Below, piece after piece: positions 60,534-64,000 of a stretch of DNA of 64,000 bases. Location: NCBI GenBank assembly GCA_020635435.1, contig JACJZU010000002.1:558001-622000 (forward strand), given 5' to 3'. Position numbers and translations under genes: made by a program. The notes below the pieces were generated by a model, which ran no database searches, was not told the origin of the DNA, and saw only the letters and a list, made by a program, of their open reading frames with translations. The DNA comes from Flavobacteriales bacterium (GTDB lineage: Bacteria > Bacteroidota > Bacteroidia > NS11-12g > UBA9320). Every line of letters starts with the position of its first letter. Position 1 is the stretch's first letter.

Positions 60534-62261
60534 CTAATCCCCAACCACAAAATCCCCAAGTACCAACAAATCCATATCCGTCCGCTCATAACAATCGTAA
60601 GCATGCCCCGGATCATTCACGATCGGCTCATTTTCATTAAAGCTCGTATTCAACAAAATAGGAACCCCCTTCAATTCCATGAACCGTTTTATGAGGCCAT
60701 AGTAACGTGGATTATCCTCCTTCCGAACCGTTTGCAGGCGACCCGTACCGTCCACATGGGTAACGGCTGGGATCAGCGCTCTCTTTTCCGGACGAATGCG
60801 CAGTACCTTTTCCATGAACGGAACCACATCCGGATTCTCGAAATAGTCTTTGGCGTATTCCTCCAAAATGGAAGGGGCGAACGGACGGAAACTCTCCCGG
60901 CGTTTAATTTTCGAATTCAGCAGGTCCCGGGCATCCTGTCTTGTCGGATCCACCAGAATGGAGCGATTCCCAAGTGCACGCGGACCAAATTCCGCCCTGC
61001 CCTGAAACCAGCCGATCACTTTCCCATCTGCCAGCTTATCGGCTACTGTTTCGATCAATTCCGCTTCGGTTTTACAATAGTGGTAGCTCGCTCCTTTGTA
61101 CTCCAGGAACGTGCGGATCTCTTCGGGTGAGAATTGTGCGCCGGTATAGGCCTGATGTCGAAATGGAGCGCGCGGAAGATCAAGCTCGCTGTGCAGGAAG
61201 TAAAGAGCCGATCCAACCGCGGTACCCGCATCATGACCCGCGGGCGGAACAAATAAACGTTTGAAGGAAGTGTGCTCGAGTACCTTGCCATTGGCCACGG
61301 AATTTTGAGCCACACCGCCGGTGATGCATAAATTTTCTGCACCCGTTCTACGATACAGATCCTCCGCCAGATGGAAAATGACCTCTTCTGCCACGCGCTG
61401 TACACTGCAAGCCAGATCCTTGTGGTGCTGCGTGAGTTCGTCGCCCTTGCTGCGCGCCTGACCGAACAGTTTTTCGAAGGAATCCCCATACAACGCACCC
61501 ACAACAGGTGAACCACCTTCCCAATTCATAGATACCCCTTCCTTGAAGTGCCGGAAATAATTTCCATCCAACTCAAACAAGCCATTTGACTTTAATCGGA
61601 TCAACTTGCGGACATCCTCAATGTACAGGGGATTGCCGTAAGGTGCCAGTCCCATTACCTTATACTCATCTCCGTAATTCGGAAAACCGAGAAACTGCGT
61701 AAAAGCCGTATAGAACATGCCCAGGGAATGTGGATAGCTGATGCTATCGATCACCTCGATCCGACGGCCTTTGCCGGTTCCGCGCATGGTTGAACTGAAA
61801 TCGCCCATACCGTCGATGGAAAGTATGGCCGATTCCTCGAACGGAGCTACCATGAACGCCGATGCCATGTGTGCGCGATGGTGTTCTACGAAGTGCAATT
61901 TGGTCTTCAGATCCTTTGGGTCGAATTGAAGTGCCTCGGCAATGGCCTTGTCTATGTCTTTGATTTTGAGCGCGTTAGCCCCTCTGTTAAGAACAGCCTT
62001 TAAGTTGACACCTTTGCGCAGTGTGAAGGCGATCTTTTCGCCCATTTTAGCCTTTGGATCGCGCGAAACTGTTATGTGATCGAGCGCTTCCAGCCCGATC
62101 CCGGCTTCGTTCAAACAAAAGCGAATAGCCTCTACAGGCAATCCCGCCCAGTGTTTGATCCGGAGTATCCGTTCTTCTTCGGTTGCGGCAATTAGTTCCG
62201 TATCCTTATAAATACAGGCCGATGAGTCGCCGTGATAGGCATTGATTCCCAGTGTGTACAT
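60534..62261 (-). CDS. NodU/CmcH-family O-carbamoyltransferase
   Basis: A 575-residue carbamoyltransferase. The N-terminal Kae1-like ASKHA domain has LGINAYHGDSSACI, EEERILRIKHW, the metal-binding HHRAHMASAF and LSIDGMGDFSS, with ITGGVAQNSVANGK later. The C-terminal YrdC-like domain has GRAEFGPRALGNRSIL, FRPFAPSI and LLNTSFNENEPIV. It uses carbamoyl phosphate and ATP to carbamoylate a hydroxyl group, probably of a glycan sugar here in view of the neighbouring transferases. Length matches NodU/TobZ (about 560-570). Confidence 0.95.
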   Translation of the reverse strand: MYTLGINAYHGDSSACIYKDTELIAATEEERILRIKHWAGLPVEAIRFCLNEAGIGLEALDHITVSRDPKAKMGEKIAFTLRKGVNLKAVLNRGANALKIKDIDKAIAEALQFDPKDLKTKLHFVEHHRAHMASAFMVAPFEESAILSIDGMGDFSSTMRGTGKGRRIEVIDSISYPHSLGMFYTAFTQFLGFPNYGDEYKVMGLAPYGNPLYIEDVRKLIRLKSNGLFELDGNYFRHFKEGVSMNWEGGSPVVGALYGDSFEKLFGQARSKGDELTQHHKDLACSVQRVAEEVIFHLAEDLYRRTGAENLCITGGVAQNSVANGKVLEHTSFKRLFVPPAGHDAGTAVGSALYFLHSELDLPRAPFRHQAYTGAQFSPEEIRTFLEYKGASYHYCKTEAELIETVADKLADGKVIGWFQGRAEFGPRALGNRSILVDPTRQDARDLLNSKIKRRESFRPFAPSILEEYAKDYFENPDVVPFMEKVLRIRPEKRALIPAVTHVDGTGRLQTVRKEDNPRYYGLIKRFMELKGVPILLNTSFNENEPIVNDPGHAYDCYERTDMDLLVLGDFVVGD

Positions 62262-62272
62262 GTGGGCGCTTT

Positions 62273-63355
62273 TCAGATGGATTCGATTTTCAGTTTTAAA
62301 CTTCGTGCAACTGCATCCGGATCGGGGATATTACGAGCTGCCTCCAGATTAAGGGCACGTGCCCGGTTCAGTTTGACCGGATCATTGAGCAGTTCGGCTA
62401 GTGCCTGAACTTTGGCTGCATGATCGGCAGGAGGGGAGAGGTAGGCCAGATTCTCTTCGGGGATGTATTCCGGAATGGCCCCCACATTGGTGCTAACAAT
62501 GGCAATACCTGCACGCATGGCCTCCAGGATGGTATTCGGCATCCCTTCGTAATAGGACAGAAAGAGCAATATATCGGCTTGCCGCATCCGCCGGTTCAGT
62601 TCTGCCCGCCCGATCCAGTCGTGCACCGTGCAGCGATCGGAAAACCGGAGTTTCCCTATGCGTTGCTTCAGCTCGCCCTCGGCCGGACCTCTACCATAGA
62701 TCGCAACACGAAATGGTCTCTTGCTCAGACTATCTAGTTTTGGAAGTATATCGATCAGATCGAGTACGCCCTTTTCACGGGTGAACCAGCCGCTTACAAT
62801 GATAAGCGGTATATCGGCAGAATTCGTTTCCAATTTCAGTTCTGATTCTTTTGCATGCTCGAGCCAATTGGGTTGGATAATGAACCTGGAGGGATCCGAA
62901 CGGTCGAATCGCACATAGAAATCTTTCCAGTATTGCCCCTGACACCAGATCAGATCGGCCCTTCGGACAGCAAAACGCACCCAAAGACCGAATCCGGGAA
63001 TGCGCATACTTTTCAGGATGAGTCCGGAGCGCGGTGCCAATATCGTTTTAACCCCACGCCGATTCAACACGGCCGTCCAAATGCCTTTCTCAATAAAACT
63101 CAATCCGTGCGAGCAGAATAGAAGCGCAACTTCAGGTTTGAATTCAGCCATAGCCCTGCGTACCTGCAGGAAGCGGTCCCAACCGCGACGAATGCGTGTC
63201 AGCATCGGGTTGGAACGCACGTTCAACAGCGTTGAATCGATGCATCGCAATTCAAATCCCTCGCGAATAAGAGCATCGCGGAGCAGGAGGGAGGCCGTAG
63301 ATGTTCCGCCTTTGCTTGCCTCGGGAAAGGAACCTATGAATAACATCCGCTGCAT
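62273..63355 (-). CDS. glycosyltransferase, GT4-like
   Basis: A 360-residue GT-B enzyme. The N-terminal MLFIGSFPEASKGGTSTASLLLRDAL is the acceptor-side glycine-rich loop. The C-terminal half has VSGWFTREKGVLDLIDILP, VAIYGRGPAEGELKQRI and LFLSYYEGMPNTILEAMRAGIAIVSTNVG with the EGMPNTILE donor motif. Its ATG follows the TGA of the preceding glycosyltransferase with no gap, and carbamoyltransferase begins 11 bases after its stop. Confidence 0.92.
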   Translation of the reverse strand: MQRMLFIGSFPEASKGGTSTASLLLRDALIREGFELRCIDSTLLNVRSNPMLTRIRRGWDRFLQVRRAMAEFKPEVALLFCSHGLSFIEKGIWTAVLNRRGVKTILAPRSGLILKSMRIPGFGLWVRFAVRRADLIWCQGQYWKDFYVRFDRSDPSRFIIQPNWLEHAKESELKLETNSADIPLIIVSGWFTREKGVLDLIDILPKLDSLSKRPFRVAIYGRGPAEGELKQRIGKLRFSDRCTVHDWIGRAELNRRMRQADILLFLSYYEGMPNTILEAMRAGIAIVSTNVGAIPEYIPEENLAYLSPPADHAAKVQALAELLNDPVKLNRARALNLEAARNIPDPDAVARSLKLKIESI

Positions 63356-64000
63356 TCAGTAATCCGGGCTGAGCTCATGAAGCATTTGCACGAAATCGGA
63401 TACGGACCGGCTTTCTTTATAATAAGTTCGCGCCAGGTCAAGAGCCCCCCGGCAGAGCACATCGAAGGCATCCTGATCCATTGCACTGATCTTGCGGAGA
63501 TGCTCCATCCATAAAGTTTTCGAAAGGGGGAGGTCCCAACCCGCCTGTTTGGCCTGTAATTTCCGCCATGGAGTTTGGTCGGAGATGAGTACCGGTCTTC
63601 CGCAGGCCAAGGCATCGAAAATGGCATGGCCGAAGTTCTCACCTTTGGAGGGTGACACCAAAAAATGCACGCTTTTCAGCAGATCGTGTATGAATTCCGT
63701 ATTGCGCGCACCGTGAAAGATGATCTCATGTCCGGCCGATCTGCAGGCCTCCATCAACTCCTCACAGCTTTTGCGGTAGGCTGAATACTCTTCATTCCCC
63801 ACAATGTGCAGTTGGATTGGCACAGGCAGGGATCGCAGCACTTCCAGGAGAAAATCAAGGTTTTTAATGGGATGTATACGTCCTACAAACAGCAATCGGA
63901 CCGTTCCCGATTCTTTGGGTAAGGCGATCGGTTTTGGCAGCGGTTGCATGGCTGCATTGGCAATTACGCGCATTGAGGCATAGCGGCGGATCGAGGCCCG
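63356..64000 (-). CDS. glycosyltransferase, GT4-like (5' end beyond the window)
   Basis: The C-terminal 214 residues of a GT-B enzyme. The frame stays open through the window edge, so the ATG at 63973 is internal. RLLFVGRIHPIKNLDFLLEVL, IQLHIVGNEE and LVSPSKGENFGHAIFDALACGRPVLISDQTPW with its Glu-x7-type donor site are clear. It is the first visible gene of the glycan cluster, which continues upstream. Confidence 0.92.
   Translation of the reverse strand, partial: RASIRRYASMRVIANAAMQPLPKPIALPKESGTVRLLFVGRIHPIKNLDFLLEVLRSLPVPIQLHIVGNEEYSAYRKSCEELMEACRSAGHEIIFHGARNTEFIHDLLKSVHFLVSPSKGENFGHAIFDALACGRPVLISDQTPWRKLQAKQAGWDLPLSKTLWMEHLRKISAMDQDAFDVLCRGALDLARTYYKESRSVSDFVQMLHELSPDY

Overview
The window looks like a chromosomal segment of a Bacteroidota bacterium, probably in or near the Flavobacteriia. 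The evidence is a set of -7 boxes of the Bacteroidetes form TAnnTTTG, weak or absent Shine-Dalgarno sequences, a secreted nuclease with a likely type IX secretion (T9SS) C-terminal sorting domain, a LytS/LytTR two-component pair, a TolB-like propeller/barrel protein, an MbnP-family lipoprotein, and an HhH tail like the one on Flavobacterial ribosomal protein bL21. No genus can be assigned. No rRNA, tRNA, CRISPR array, transposase or phage gene was seen.

Left part (1-34.6 kb) is mostly housekeeping. A small NqrM-like membrane protein opens the window. It is followed by a sensor kinase/response regulator pair, mazG, a PlsC-type acyltransferase and pepD. A minus-strand purB operon comes next, with a CoA-binding protein and a TPR lipoprotein. 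Then come a T9SS-type endonuclease I with sppA, an MtfA-like membrane peptidase, rocD, a 1022-residue outer-membrane protein and purH. The complete rod-shape operon mreB-mreC-mreD-mrdA-rodA follows with overlapping junctions. After it lie an MbnP-like lipoprotein, a GT-C-like membrane enzyme, a GNAT acetyltransferase, rnhA, ribBA, a lone glycosyltransferase, an NhaC-type antiporter, a barrel protein with an N-terminal anchor, and a DUF1573 protein.

Middle part (34.7-52 kb). A one-carbon module on the + strand contains fhs, fdhD, a NuoE/NuoF-type formate dehydrogenase subunit and a molybdopterin formate dehydrogenase catalytic subunit. Together these could interconvert formate, 10-formyl-THF and CO2/NADH, and 10-formyl-THF is a substrate of purH upstream. 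It is followed by an HhH-tailed basic protein, trkA-trkH for potassium uptake, and minus-strand queA, a heptose kinase and an aspartate aminotransferase. clpB closes this part.

52.0-53.1 kb is a gene-free island of three direct repeats plus a partial fourth. Each full unit carries long inverted repeats. Short ORFs in it are repeat artefacts.

Right part (53.1-64 kb) is one minus-strand surface-glycan cluster, cut by the window edge. In transcription order it has two glycosyltransferases (the first truncated), a NodU-type carbamoyltransferase, an SGNH-like protein and an MBOAT O-acyltransferase. These are followed by a family 2 glycosyltransferase, a sugar epimerase, a WecA-like initiating sugar-phosphate transferase, a WlbA-like dehydrogenase and a final glycosyltransferase. 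It probably builds and decorates (carbamoyl and O-acyl groups) an O-antigen or capsule-like glycan.
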